A program made the position numbers and the translations under genes. Below are positions 53,163 through 62,773 of a DNA stretch of 64,000 bases, one piece after another. Numbering within the stretch: position 1 is the stretch's first letter; every line of letters begins with the position of its first letter. Source of the DNA: Leisingera aquimarina DSM 24565 (GTDB lineage Bacteria; Pseudomonadota; Alphaproteobacteria; Rhodobacterales; Rhodobacteraceae); contig NZ_AXBE01000011.1 of the NCBI RefSeq assembly GCF_000473165.1, positions 84,091-148,090 on the forward strand. The letters are read 5' to 3'. A model generated the notes under the pieces. The model had not been told where the DNA came from. It saw only the letters and a program-made list of their open reading frames with translations, and searched no databases.

Positions 53163-54794
53163 TTACTCAGGCAGGCCCGCATCGCGGAGACTGGCAAGCC
53201 ATATCCGGCGGTTTTCAGGGTGGTTTTTCGACCCCGAAAACTGCCGTTGCATGGCTGTGATCGACAGCTTCGGGTTGATCAGCAGTGCCGCTTCTATGGC
53301 TTTCTGCGCCTCTTCGGGCCGCCCAAGCTTGTTGAGATTGGCCGCACGCAGCAAGTGATGGAAAACCCGCCAAGTGTTACTGGTGGCAACCGCGCCCAAT
53401 TGGCGTGCCGCTTCGAGTGCGTCTTCATACTGACCAAGATGGAAAAGGATGTGCCCCTTGTAGAAGTACATGTTTTGGAGCATGGGATCACGGGGGCTAA
53501 GTTTCAGCGCCATCTCGATGTGAGGCAACGCTTCGCTTTGCATGCGAAACCAATCGAAAGTGTGCGCCAGTTCCAAGCGAATGCGCGCGTCGTTCGGATT
53601 TAACATCACCGCACGTTCAAGATTGGCAATCGCGGGCTCGGCCTCACCGGTGAAACGGTAGATGTAACCCAAGGCTGCGTGCGCCTGCGCATTCTGATCG
53701 TCCAACTCAATTGCCCGCTGGGCAGCCTCTGTAGCGGCAATAAGCGTCTCCTGTGGAGCATCGCTCCACTGAAAGAAGAATATGGTGCCAAGCGCACGGG
53801 CCATCAAACTATGCGCCGCTGCGAATTCGGGGTCGCGGGCCAGCGCCTCTTTCGCCAGCCGCAAGGCATCGTTCTGGGCGTCTTGCGAAAACACGGACTG
53901 CCGAAAGCGTCCTCGCAAATAAAGATCCCATGCGCCAAGATCCTCGGTCGGTTTGTCAAGCGTTTGCAAATTGTCTGACTGATAGATTTCAGGCAAAAGC
54001 CTGCCCGCGATGGCTTGGCTGATTTCTTCCTGAACGAAGAAGATGTCGTCCAACTTGTGTTCGAATGCTTCTGCCCAGATTGTCTCGTTGGCCTCAACGT
54101 CGACGAGTTCCCCGCTGACACGCACACGTCCTTCAGCGCGCCGGACGCTGCCCCGGACGACATAACTCACCCCCACATCGCGGGCGATTTCGAGAGCAGT
54201 GTCTGTTTCGTCAGCATAGGAGAGCATGGTCGCGCTTGAGATCACGAATAAATCGCGATGGCGCGAAAGGTGGCTGGTCAGTTCGTCTGTTAAGCCGTCC
54301 ACGAAATACTGTGCCGAGGCTTCTCCGCTTAGATCATCGAAACGAACAACCGCAATCGACGGTCTTTTCGTATCTAGCGGCAATGGTTTCTCACCGGTGA
54401 AAGCAAACCAGCCTATTCCAAGCAAAACGGTTGCTGCTGCAAACAGACTCAGCAACTTTCGCTTATGCTTCCGGGGTGTTTCCCCGGTTTTTTTTGTGGA
54501 AACGGCAGCGACGAACTGAAATCCGCGTTTTGGGTACGTTTTGATAAACCGGGATGCCGACGCCGTGTCACCCAAAGCTTTCCGGACAGAGTGAATTCGT
54601 GTGTTCAGGGCCGCATCGGTGATGGCCTTGCCGCCCCAGATTTTGTCTATGAGTTCCTGCTTGCTGACGATTCCTGTGCGGCGTTCGATAAGAAACCGCA
54701 GCAGTTGCAGCGCCTGCGGTTCAAGATCTACCAAGACGCCGCCGCGCGATAACCCCTGCTCGGGATCAAGTTCGAACTCCGCAAATTTATACAT
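53163..54794 (-). CDS. CadC-like regulator with winged helix, TolB-like and TPR domains
   Basis: 543 residues. An OmpR/CadC-type winged helix is at about 1-95 (LEPQALQLLRFLIERR, ITDAALNTRIHSVRKALGD, KTYPKRGFQFVA). A single membrane helix (about 113-131) follows, then a TolB-N-like segment (PSIAVVRFDDLSG) and TPR repeats in the outer part. This layout is that of membrane-integrated transcription activators, with the sensor outside and DNA binding inside. It is divergent from the small secreted protein at 54960, a likely target (inferred from position only). Confidence 0.87.
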   Translation of the reverse strand: MYKFAEFELDPEQGLSRGGVLVDLEPQALQLLRFLIERRTGIVSKQELIDKIWGGKAITDAALNTRIHSVRKALGDTASASRFIKTYPKRGFQFVAAVSTKKTGETPRKHKRKLLSLFAAATVLLGIGWFAFTGEKPLPLDTKRPSIAVVRFDDLSGEASAQYFVDGLTDELTSHLSRHRDLFVISSATMLSYADETDTALEIARDVGVSYVVRGSVRRAEGRVRVSGELVDVEANETIWAEAFEHKLDDIFFVQEEISQAIAGRLLPEIYQSDNLQTLDKPTEDLGAWDLYLRGRFRQSVFSQDAQNDALRLAKEALARDPEFAAAHSLMARALGTIFFFQWSDAPQETLIAATEAAQRAIELDDQNAQAHAALGYIYRFTGEAEPAIANLERAVMLNPNDARIRLELAHTFDWFRMQSEALPHIEMALKLSPRDPMLQNMYFYKGHILFHLGQYEDALEAARQLGAVATSNTWRVFHHLLRAANLNKLGRPEEAQKAIEAALLINPKLSITAMQRQFSGSKNHPENRRIWLASLRDAGLPE

Positions 54795-54959
54795 GCAAAA
54801 ATCTTACCGATAGCGGTTCCGGGCGCTCAATGGCTGATCGCCATTGTCATCTAAATGTCAGAAAAAATCATGTTCCAATCAAGCTTCCTGGTTCGGTCTG
54901 GACTACGGGTCTCACAGGGCATTGCCCAGAGCCATAGGAGAAAGGGAAAGGAGACAGGG

Positions 54960-55376
54960 ATGACATTTCTAAAAATAGCGGTTGCGAGCTTTACCATTGC
55001 GCTGGCGGGGGGCTCGGCATTAGCCGGGACAGACCTCGATGCAGCCCTGCAGAACGGAGGTGAAAGACTCAATTCAGACCAAATTGCTGAGCTGCTGATC
55101 GGCCATGTGGTGACGGCACGGTCAGGCGACAAGATGTTTCGATTTTATTATGATCCCAGCAATGTCGTGAGTGGCGAACTGACCAATGGCGGCTGGAAAG
55201 GTGTCGGAGCCTACGCCATTACTGATACTGACCACGTCTGCGTTTCAATGGCGGCAGACAAGGGCCGGTACCGCTGCCTGACGGCCGTACGTCACGGCGA
55301 TGTCATCCAGAAATTCAATGCGAGCGGAAAGATGACGTTTGAACTTATCGACTTCGAGCCCTCAACCGGCCTCTGA
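54960..55376 (+). CDS. Small secreted hypothetical protein
   Basis: 138 residues. A clear signal peptide (about 1-22, ending ALAG) precedes a small domain with two cysteines (DHVCVSMAADKGRYRCLTAV) that may form a disulfide. The pattern of short strands and Gly/Tyr turns recalls DUF995-type periplasmic proteins, without certainty. The start at 54960 is supported by GGGAAAGGAGACAGGG. It is divergent from the CadC-like regulator gene with 165 bp between them. Confidence 0.7.
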   Translation: MTFLKIAVASFTIALAGGSALAGTDLDAALQNGGERLNSDQIAELLIGHVVTARSGDKMFRFYYDPSNVVSGELTNGGWKGVGAYAITDTDHVCVSMAADKGRYRCLTAVRHGDVIQKFNASGKMTFELIDFEPSTGL

Positions 55377-55955
55377 AGACCGCTCGATCAACTGCAGCCA
55401 TTGACTTGCACGGCATCAATGGCTGCTCTGACCGCACCGTGTGAGCTCACCGGCTGCAAAACCTCGCAGTCGCAGCGAACGACCGGAACGGCGGGCCGCG
55501 CCGCAGCGGAAAGCCTCACCTGGTTGCTTCAAACGGCCGAGTTTGCAAATGGCGCTATCTGCGCACCGCTGTCCCCGGTGCAACCCGCAGCATCACATGA
55601 GGCAGCTTGGCCCTGCCGTGGGTCCGCTTCCGGGAAAGTAGCCATGGAATTTTGCACCGGCAGCATTCTTGGAGCGGCACCCCTTGTCTACGACCGCTCC
55701 GGGCTGACAGCTGTTCTGGAACAAGCTGGTGTGAAGCACCAGGGCGGCAATCTACGTGCTGCTTCCCCGCATGGCTTCTGAGGCGGATGCGCCAACCCCG
55801 GCAAGTGCTGCCTCTAGCTGGACGGATCCATGAACCCATTGACCGCGCCAGCTCAAGGGCTGACCTTAATCACGGTGATGGATTGGCCGGGCGGCGCTGC
55901 CTTATCGTACCCGTCTTGAGTACTGGCCGCCCGAGGAGCCGGCGGGAGGTTTCAT
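55377..55955. repeat. Intergenic region with a long copy of the dispersed repeat
   Basis: About 580 bp without a gene. 55583-55636 matches the reverse complement of 23822-23874 at most positions. The following 55655-55706 (CGGCAGCATTCTTGGAGCGG, CTTGTCTACGACCGCTCCGG) continues the similarity to that copy and to 52980-53040. This appears to be one of the most complete copies of the family. Confidence 0.7.
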
Positions 55956-57110
55956 ATGACCAGAAGGCATGAACTCGACTGGCTGCGGATTATCCTCTTT
56001 GCCTTGCTGGTTCCGCACCATGCCGCCGTTGGCTTTGTTGACTGGGGTGCGGGCATCTACCAATTCGTAAACGACCGGCTGGCTGGAGACGGCATGACAC
56101 TGTTCATCTACTGGAGCCACAGCTGGCGGCTTCCATCGCTTTTCATGATTGCCGGTATCGGTACCTGGTTTCTCACCTCAAGGGGCGCAGGGCCAGGTTT
56201 CATTGGACGGCGGTTCTTGCGGCTTGCGGTGCCGCTGATATTCGGCACCCTCTTCATCAATGTCTTCGGCGGCTATGCGATCGCACTCATGACGGAAGAG
56301 GCCGTGGCCTTTCCCGCCTTCTGGTGGAACTGGGCAACAAGGCCGGAGCCCCAACAGGTTCAACACCTCTGGTTCTTGGTCAATCTCACGCTCTACACGA
56401 TGCTATGCTGGCCCGTCTTCCTCTTTCGGGGGCGCCTCGGGCCATGGGTGCCGCAGCCGGTTTCACTGCTGGGGATCCTGGTACTTCTGTCGGCGCTGGC
56501 CGTTGTTGTCCTGAAGCCCCACGCAGCCGCCCTTGCCGGAGACAACTACCAGTTTGCCCTCTACTTCCTGTTCTTCTCAGGGGGATATCTTATCGGCACC
56601 GATCATGTCCGCTTTTTGGACTGGGCACGCCGTCGGGCATGGTGGCTTCTTACCGGCGCGGTTCTGCTTTTCGTATGCAAGGCAGCGCTCCTTACGATTG
56701 CACTGCTGGAGGATACCGCCGCGGGCCAGGCGCTTGCGGCCGGCGGCTGGCTCCCGGCGGGCTTGTCTCCACCGAACACGGCCGCCTTTTCGGTGATTGA
56801 GGCGGCAACCGCCTGGTGCTGGTGTGTTGCCGCCCTGGGATTGGCTGCGCGGTATCTCAGCAGGCCAAACCCGCTGCTGCGCGAGTTGAACCGCGCGGTA
56901 TTTCCTTTCTACGTGCTGCACTTTCCGCTGACCCTGGTCGGGCTGGCGGTGGCTGCCCAGTTTCCGGCGCCATGGTGGTTTGAATTCGCACTCCTTGTCG
57001 CCTTTGTGTATTCAGCGATTTGGATCCTTTGGCGGCTGGCAGACCGGCTCGGGCCAGTGATTTTCCTCATTGGCGGCAGAAGACCTGAGCGGGCGCCGCC
57101 TCCGGCATGA
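55956..57110 (+). CDS. Acyltransferase-3 family membrane protein
   Basis: 384 residues, about ten predicted helices. The N-terminus RRHELDWLRIILFALLVPHH carries the Arg and His typical of acyltransferase-3 proteins (OpgC, OafA type), which transfer acyl groups to sugars or other cell-surface molecules. SHSWRLPSLFMIAGIG and VQHLWFLVNLTLY are further family features. The acceptor is unknown. It is preceded by GGCGGGAGG and flanked by dispersed repeats on both sides, with no operon partner. Confidence 0.82.
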   Translation: MTRRHELDWLRIILFALLVPHHAAVGFVDWGAGIYQFVNDRLAGDGMTLFIYWSHSWRLPSLFMIAGIGTWFLTSRGAGPGFIGRRFLRLAVPLIFGTLFINVFGGYAIALMTEEAVAFPAFWWNWATRPEPQQVQHLWFLVNLTLYTMLCWPVFLFRGRLGPWVPQPVSLLGILVLLSALAVVVLKPHAAALAGDNYQFALYFLFFSGGYLIGTDHVRFLDWARRRAWWLLTGAVLLFVCKAALLTIALLEDTAAGQALAAGGWLPAGLSPPNTAAFSVIEAATAWCWCVAALGLAARYLSRPNPLLRELNRAVFPFYVLHFPLTLVGLAVAAQFPAPWWFEFALLVAFVYSAIWILWRLADRLGPVIFLIGGRRPERAPPPA

Positions 57111-57139
57111 AGCAGGATAACGGCATAGGGCGGCCCCGT

Positions 57140-57215
57140 CCGGCTGTGCGGTTCTTCGGCCTTCGGAAATGCTGCACGATGCACGAACGTCGGCAATTCG
57201 AAAGCTGCGTGCGGC
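57140..57215 (+). repeat. Short dispersed-repeat copy
   Basis: CCTTCGGAAATGCTGC begins at 57160 and the 27-base core differs at one position from 52765-52791; the similarity continues through CGAAAGCTGCG. It lies in the 193-bp gap between convergent genes. Confidence 0.7.
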
Positions 57216-57303
57216 CAGGCCTAGCAACTGTATCTGTCAGGTCGTAGGAGCCGCCCATTTCTGATGGCTTTTACAGAACGCATTCGCGATGGTGACCGTA
57301 CTG

Positions 57304-58674
57304 TTATGGCGCAATATTTTGATTGTTCCTGAACAGGTTGTCCGGGTCGTAACAGCGCTTGATCTCCAGCAGGCGGTCATAGTTGCCACCGAAATTGTCC
57401 CGCACACGGGCGCCGTCATCATCATCCATGAAGTTGATGTATCCACCTGGTTCGGAATATGGCGCCACCGCGTCGGAGTAATCGCGCACCCACTTCTTGT
57501 GTTCGGTGTCGTTCGCCGGATCCTCCGACGCTGCCAGAATAACCATCGAGAAGTTCGCATCCCGGTGCCCGAAAGCCGTCGCGTCGGCTCCGACCTCGTG
57601 GCAGGCTCCGTTGATCGGGTAAAGATGCATGGTTGAACTTACGGTGGGCGCTGTCGGACCGTGCTGAACGTGGGCGGCAATTGCCTCGTCGGTCAGTTCC
57701 TTCACGAAGTTCCCCTTCCAGTATTGGCGGATTCCCGTTGGGAACAGCCCGTCGAAAGCCGCATTAATGGCAGGGTAAGGAACCGGTCCGACCATCTCGG
57801 CCTTCACCTCGGCGACATCGTGGAAAGCCTTGAACTGCCGCTCGCCCTGGGCGGGGTCGCCGGACCAGCAGCCAACGATTGCGCAGAACATGTCACCGTG
57901 CCGGTCTTCGGGAATGAAGGGCAAGGGCGGCGCGATCTGGAAGGCTGGGAAAGCGCCCATCTCGCGCGGGGCATCCTTGATGTAGTCGCGGTAGAATTTG
58001 AAGATCGTTTCGGTCTCTTCAATCTCGAAGAACATCGGCCCCCAGTAAACAGTATCTACTGGCTGAAGCTTATATTCAAATGATGTGACAACACCGAAAT
58101 TACCGCCGCCGCCTCGGATCGCCCAGAAGATATCGGCATTTTCGTTTTCATTCGCAATGAGCATTTTGCCGTCTGCAGTCACGATATCCGCCGAAATCAG
58201 GTTATCTAGCGACAGGCCATGTCCGCGCGATAGGTAGCCGATACCGCCGCCAAGCGTCAGCCCGGCTATCCCGGTGGTTGAGATCACGCCGCCAGTAGTC
58301 GCTAGGCCAAAAGCATGTGTGGCCGAATTGAAATCACCCCAGGTCGTGCCGCCTTCTGCCCGGGCCGTCTTAGCGTTAGGATCGACGCGGACCCCGCGCA
58401 TCCGCGACAGATCCAGGACCACTCCGCCATCATTGGTGCCGAAACCAGGTCCGCTATGACCGCCCCCGCGAACCGATAGGTCGTGACCGTTGTCGCGGGC
58501 ATAATTAACAGTCGCCATGACGTCACCTGCATTCGCCGCCCGGACGATAACAGCGGGCCGCTTGTCGATCATGCCGTTATGCACTTGGCGCGCATCTTCA
58601 TAGTCGGCGTCACTCTCGACGATGACTTCTCCGTGGATGAGGTCACTGAGTTCGCTTGGTGTCTTCACAGTCAT
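57304..58674 (-). CDS. FAD-linked oxidase (berberine-bridge-enzyme-like)
   Basis: 456 residues of the VAO/BBE flavoprotein family. The FAD site has His73 in RGGGHSGPGFG, normally a covalent flavin link, and the second region GGVISTTGIAGLTLGGGIGYL has no cysteine where bicovalent members have one. The substrate domain and the C-terminal DPDNLFRNNQNIAP (NxNI motif) are typical. Bacterial members oxidise sugars, alcohols or secondary metabolites. It has no operon partner; a perfect inverted repeat (58843-58878) lies between it and the DUF4242 gene. Confidence 0.87.
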   Translation of the reverse strand: MTVKTPSELSDLIHGEVIVESDADYEDARQVHNGMIDKRPAVIVRAANAGDVMATVNYARDNGHDLSVRGGGHSGPGFGTNDGGVVLDLSRMRGVRVDPNAKTARAEGGTTWGDFNSATHAFGLATTGGVISTTGIAGLTLGGGIGYLSRGHGLSLDNLISADIVTADGKMLIANENENADIFWAIRGGGGNFGVVTSFEYKLQPVDTVYWGPMFFEIEETETIFKFYRDYIKDAPREMGAFPAFQIAPPLPFIPEDRHGDMFCAIVGCWSGDPAQGERQFKAFHDVAEVKAEMVGPVPYPAINAAFDGLFPTGIRQYWKGNFVKELTDEAIAAHVQHGPTAPTVSSTMHLYPINGACHEVGADATAFGHRDANFSMVILAASEDPANDTEHKKWVRDYSDAVAPYSEPGGYINFMDDDDGARVRDNFGGNYDRLLEIKRCYDPDNLFRNNQNIAP

Positions 58675-58842
58675 AGTTCCCTCCCTAAATGACCTGCGGC
58701 TTGGGCTCGCAGGCTAATTCAGAGGCGACCAGCGCCGTCATAGGCTGAGAAAACGAGCAACAGGCAGGCAGATCACTGGTCGGCTCAAAGTCTCTGATCG
58801 ACAAGAAGAATAGCGCAACTTTGGCAGATGACGAATTACGCC

Positions 58843-58878
58843 CCTTCAATGAAGATCACTACTGTTCTTCATTGAAGG
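58843..58878. repeat. Perfect 13-bp inverted repeat
   Basis: CCTTCAATGAAGA (58843-58855) is exactly complementary to 58866-58878 around a ten-base loop. It lies 12 bp beyond the DUF4242 stop and 168 bp before the oxidase start. It could be a terminator without a T-run or an operator. Confidence 0.65.
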
Positions 58879-58889
58879 CCAAATAGCCG

Positions 58890-59147
58890 TCAGGCAAATA
58901 TTCCCGGATCGATCCGGTCCACGGGGGTTATGACATCGGCGGGAATGTTCAGGCGCTCCGCCGCCTTTCGCAGGCTTTCTTCGTCGGGGGCTTCGTACAG
59001 GCAGTATGTCTTGCGCTTATCTGCACTGAGAAATGAAAAAATCCACTCGATGCCGATTTCGTCGTTTATCTCTTTGATGTGGATTTTGTCATCGTCGCTT
59101 ACGTTCAGCTGCTCGGCAAAATTTCTTTCGATGATGTACCTTGGCAT
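58890..59147 (-). CDS. DUF4242-family small protein
   Basis: 85 residues. MPRYIIERNF, WIFSFLSADKRKTYCLYEAPDEESLRKAAE and IPADVITPVDRIDP match the DUF4242 pattern; a Streptomyces member binds nickel, and others are often found near cyclase or ATPase regulators. The start at 59147 follows GGGGGA; a longer frame begins at 59159. It lies 26 bp after the large cyclase-ATPase gene on the same strand, so they are likely co-transcribed. Function is unknown. Confidence 0.8.
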   Translation of the reverse strand: MPRYIIERNFAEQLNVSDDDKIHIKEINDEIGIEWIFSFLSADKRKTYCLYEAPDEESLRKAAERLNIPADVITPVDRIDPGIFA

Positions 59148-59173
59148 AAGATCCCCCAAGCACTTTTTAAACC

Positions 59174-62100
59174 TTAGCTGGCTGCTCCTACGAGCTTTGA
59201 CCTAAGCGAAATCATACTCAACTCCTGTGCTGTTGCCAACGCTTCCGCTTCCAGTTGAAACGCCAGCTCCGCACTGCCTTTGCCGCCCTTACGTCTTAGT
59301 GCGGATGCATAGGCGGCCTTGCTGTACGCAAGCCACGGCGGAGATTTCATACGCGTATCGATATCAATGGACTTTTGGAACATCTTCTCGGCCTTGTCCC
59401 AGTCCCTCAGCAATGCTGCCAGGCTGCCAAGGCGCCGTGCAGCCGCACCTGCGCAAACCGTGGTTGCTCCGGCGGTAATCGTCAGATCCTCGTATGGCAC
59501 GAGCAAGTCATAGAGTGTCTGTGCGTGCTCCAGATTTTCAACCGCGACGCAGATTTCGGCAAGGTAGGACAATGTCGTTGTGTACATTGCATCCGGCGGG
59601 AGATCGAAACCATTTTCCGCGACTTCATTCAGGATACGCTCGGCCGCTTCCTTGTATCCCAACTCTGCAGCAATAAGGCCGAACCCCGGTTTCCAAGCCA
59701 CGTCTTCGGGGCTGTCGGTCATCAACTTCTTGATCACGGGGGCGACCTCATGCAGGCGGTTTTGCTCGCGCCGGATCGTGAACATCTGAACGCCATAGAC
59801 ACCCTCCACATGCCGCCCATGGGTCCTCCGGCCGACTTTCACCGCTTCGGTGGCCTGCTGTTCAGCTAGTTCGAATTCTCCATCCATAATCGCGACCATC
59901 GCGCGCGCGTGCTTCTGGACCCAATACAGTTGCAAGTGATTGTCTTTATTCGAGATCTCGGTCAGCAGATTGAGGGAGTGATCCATCAATTCGCGGTCAG
60001 CCATTTCGGCCCCGACAAACAAGCTTAGCGTCCGGTCTCGCCCCTGATCTATGCTGCCAAGCTTCTCTGCGACCTGATGCATAGCGTCCAGATTTTCACG
60101 CCAGTTTTGCGCCTCGCTTTCTTTTCTTGCAACGAATGGAGCTCCGAAATGCATCATCATGACGCCAAACTGAGATTTATAGTCCCCTAGTTTGGCCGCC
60201 AGTTCCATTGCCTCCTGGCCGTATTGCGCCCCTTCAGAAAACTGCCCGATGAACATATGCGCGCGCGCAAGTTGGCTCATCAATCGGCACCGGCGAGCGT
60301 GGTCGTTGACCGGCAGATCGTTCATTGCTTCATAACAAAGTTCGATGGCCTCGCCGTGCCGCTCACTCGACATCATGCAGGAATCGGCAAAGTGATGGGC
60401 TGCATCAGCAGCGAGTTCGACATTGCAAGCAGCCCTCGCTGCGTCGAAGGCGTCTTTCAGGACCGTGATCGCTTCGGGCAACTGGCCCAAACTGTCGTGG
60501 CTTCGGCCAACCAAGATTTTGCTTTTAATCTGCTCAAGGCTCGCTTCGGGGGCAAGTTTTTCTGAGGCTTTAAGCATCTCTCTGGCGTTGGCCATTGCCT
60601 CTTGGCTCGCTGATCGAGCCAACGCCATTTCAGTCGCAGTTTCCCACTGCTCAAAAGCCGCGCGCCACTCTTCAGCCTCAGATAGATGGCGGGCGACCAG
60701 TTCGGGTCGGCGTTCAATCTCTGCGGATCGCAATTGCATCATCGCCTGGGCCACGGCCGCATGCTGTTGTCTGCGGGTCGCGCTCAGCATTGACTGGTAG
60801 GCCGTATCGCGAATTAGAGAGTGACGGAAGACAAAGTGTCCGCGATTATGCCCGCTTTCGAAGATCAAACCTGTTTGAGACAACTCCTCCAAGTGAGCCT
60901 GAAGGACTGAAGCCTCAATTCTCATTGCTGTACAAAGTAGATTTGGCTCGAACTCACGGCCAATGACAGAGCCCGTCAACGCGACCTGTTTGGCATCTGC
61001 CGAAACTGCATCGAGACGCGCCATCAACGCCCCCTTCAGTGAAGACGGTATAAGGATTTGACCTTGCTCGCCCGCCTCGACGATAGCCCGCGTCAGTTCC
61101 TCCACAAACAGTGGAATGCCATCAGTCTTCTCAACAATTGTGGCGATCAACCTGTCGTCGGGTGGCTTCCCGGTAATACTACGCACCAACTCCGAGACAT
61201 GAGTGGTGTCAAAGCGGCGTAGCTGCAGAGTTTGTACATGCGCGTCACTTTCATCGTACGCCAGCTCCCAGCCAGGTCTGTGGGTGATCAAGACCATCAA
61301 GGGCAGATCGGCGCAGATTGTTTTGAAGCGCTCCAGAAGGGCTTGCGTCGAAGGATCGATCCAGTGCGCATCTTCGACACACAGGATTACTGGGCGCACA
61401 CGCGATCGCACTTGTACAGTGTGGATCAACGTTTGAATCGTAATGTCACGTTGTTCCCGTGGCGACAGGTCGAGCACCTTCTGGGCGAGGGGGCTGCGTG
61501 GCGCAACCAGCGCGGCAAAAACTGGCAGAACCTGTTCCCAGTCCAGCCCTTTGCGGCCCTGGAGCATCTTCTTTACGTGTTCCAGAATTTGATTGTCATC
61601 AAAGCCGGGCCCAACGCCAGCATCCTGAGAAATCCTATGTGTAACCGAATGGAATGGGCTACTGGAAAGATAAGGAGAGCAATTCAGTCTTATGACGTCG
61701 GCTTGGTCTGATTTGGTTGTTTCCGCGAGAAACTCTTCGGTCAGCCGTGACTTTCCGATCCCTGCCTCACCAGCCAGCAGAACAACCCCTCCATGGCCTT
61801 GCTGAGCTCTTTGCCACGCGTGCAGCAGGATCCCCTTTTCGAAATCCCGGCCAATCATGGCACTGCCGCTGCCGTCTCCATGAAACGCTCGAAACCGGCT
61901 TTCTGCTCTGCGTTCGGATACCGCCTGAAGCAAGGTTCGCGGGTCTTCGAACCCTTTCAGGGTGACTTTCCCGAGAGGTGCAAACTCAAAAATCCGATGC
62001 AAAGCGGCTTCGGTTTCTTCGGCTGTCAAGACAACCATGTCAGGCTTCGCGTGCTCTTGAATCCGTGCCGCAAGATTGACGATCGGGCCGGTCATGGCCC

Positions 62101-62773
62101 CCTCTTCGTAGGTGTTTTTGCCAATCGTATCACCGACCACAACGTCGCCGCTCGCAATGCCCAACCTGGCCGATAATCGCTCACCGTCAGGGGTTTTGAG
62201 TTCCTTGACACGCCGGATAGATTCAAGGCCGGCCTTTACAGCTCGGATTGCGTGATCTTCATATGCTGTCGGCCAGCCGAAAAATATTAGGAGGCCATCG
62301 CCAAGGTATTTCGCAACGTATCCACCATAACTGCTCACGACCCCTGCAACTGCATCCTGGTAATTTTGCAAAAGCCCACGCATTTCTTCAGGGTCAAGTC
62401 GATTGGTCAGTTCTGTCGAGCCAACCAGATCGGCGAACAAAACTGTCAAGTGGCGCCGCTCAGCAACTGCCGCAGGGACAATTCTTGCTGTCGCTGGAAC
62501 CTCACTTTGCGGAACCTGGGCGGCAAGCCTTTTATCGCCTTCATCTGACGGCTGAACCGTCTCCCGAGTTGAACGAGAGAATGGCTGTTCTCCGGCCCGC
62601 TTCTGCGCGGCTGCTAGAATAATTCTGCGATGACCAAGGCTGACCCCAAGCTCCTTGAGGTCGTCATCGGTCAATAACGGCAAAACACGTGCATCGACAT
62701 CATTTTCAGCGAAAGCATCAGCATATTGACCCAGTCCGAGATCGTTCAACCATTTGTCTATCTCGATCATCAT
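59174..62773 (-). CDS. SAM-cyclase-AAA-TPR multidomain signalling protein
   Basis: 1199 residues. A SAM domain (about 5-62; LNDLGLGQYADAFAENDVDA) is followed by a class III cyclase domain (about 105-285; VLFADLVGSTELTNRL, KYLGDGLLIFFGWP). Next come an AAA/STAND-type ATPase (Walker A GEAGIGKSR near 331; Walker B VILCVEDAHWID) and a long TPR-rich half. In the cyclase, GAMTGPIVNLAAR replaces the usual YTxxGDxVN motif, as in many members of this architecture, so cyclase activity is uncertain. The STAND module suggests signal-triggered oligomerisation. It heads an operon with the DUF4242 gene. Confidence 0.87.
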   Translation of the reverse strand: MMIEIDKWLNDLGLGQYADAFAENDVDARVLPLLTDDDLKELGVSLGHRRIILAAAQKRAGEQPFSRSTRETVQPSDEGDKRLAAQVPQSEVPATARIVPAAVAERRHLTVLFADLVGSTELTNRLDPEEMRGLLQNYQDAVAGVVSSYGGYVAKYLGDGLLIFFGWPTAYEDHAIRAVKAGLESIRRVKELKTPDGERLSARLGIASGDVVVGDTIGKNTYEEGAMTGPIVNLAARIQEHAKPDMVVLTAEETEAALHRIFEFAPLGKVTLKGFEDPRTLLQAVSERRAESRFRAFHGDGSGSAMIGRDFEKGILLHAWQRAQQGHGGVVLLAGEAGIGKSRLTEEFLAETTKSDQADVIRLNCSPYLSSSPFHSVTHRISQDAGVGPGFDDNQILEHVKKMLQGRKGLDWEQVLPVFAALVAPRSPLAQKVLDLSPREQRDITIQTLIHTVQVRSRVRPVILCVEDAHWIDPSTQALLERFKTICADLPLMVLITHRPGWELAYDESDAHVQTLQLRRFDTTHVSELVRSITGKPPDDRLIATIVEKTDGIPLFVEELTRAIVEAGEQGQILIPSSLKGALMARLDAVSADAKQVALTGSVIGREFEPNLLCTAMRIEASVLQAHLEELSQTGLIFESGHNRGHFVFRHSLIRDTAYQSMLSATRRQQHAAVAQAMMQLRSAEIERRPELVARHLSEAEEWRAAFEQWETATEMALARSASQEAMANAREMLKASEKLAPEASLEQIKSKILVGRSHDSLGQLPEAITVLKDAFDAARAACNVELAADAAHHFADSCMMSSERHGEAIELCYEAMNDLPVNDHARRCRLMSQLARAHMFIGQFSEGAQYGQEAMELAAKLGDYKSQFGVMMMHFGAPFVARKESEAQNWRENLDAMHQVAEKLGSIDQGRDRTLSLFVGAEMADRELMDHSLNLLTEISNKDNHLQLYWVQKHARAMVAIMDGEFELAEQQATEAVKVGRRTHGRHVEGVYGVQMFTIRREQNRLHEVAPVIKKLMTDSPEDVAWKPGFGLIAAELGYKEAAERILNEVAENGFDLPPDAMYTTTLSYLAEICVAVENLEHAQTLYDLLVPYEDLTITAGATTVCAGAAARRLGSLAALLRDWDKAEKMFQKSIDIDTRMKSPPWLAYSKAAYASALRRKGGKGSAELAFQLEAEALATAQELSMISLRSKLVGAAS

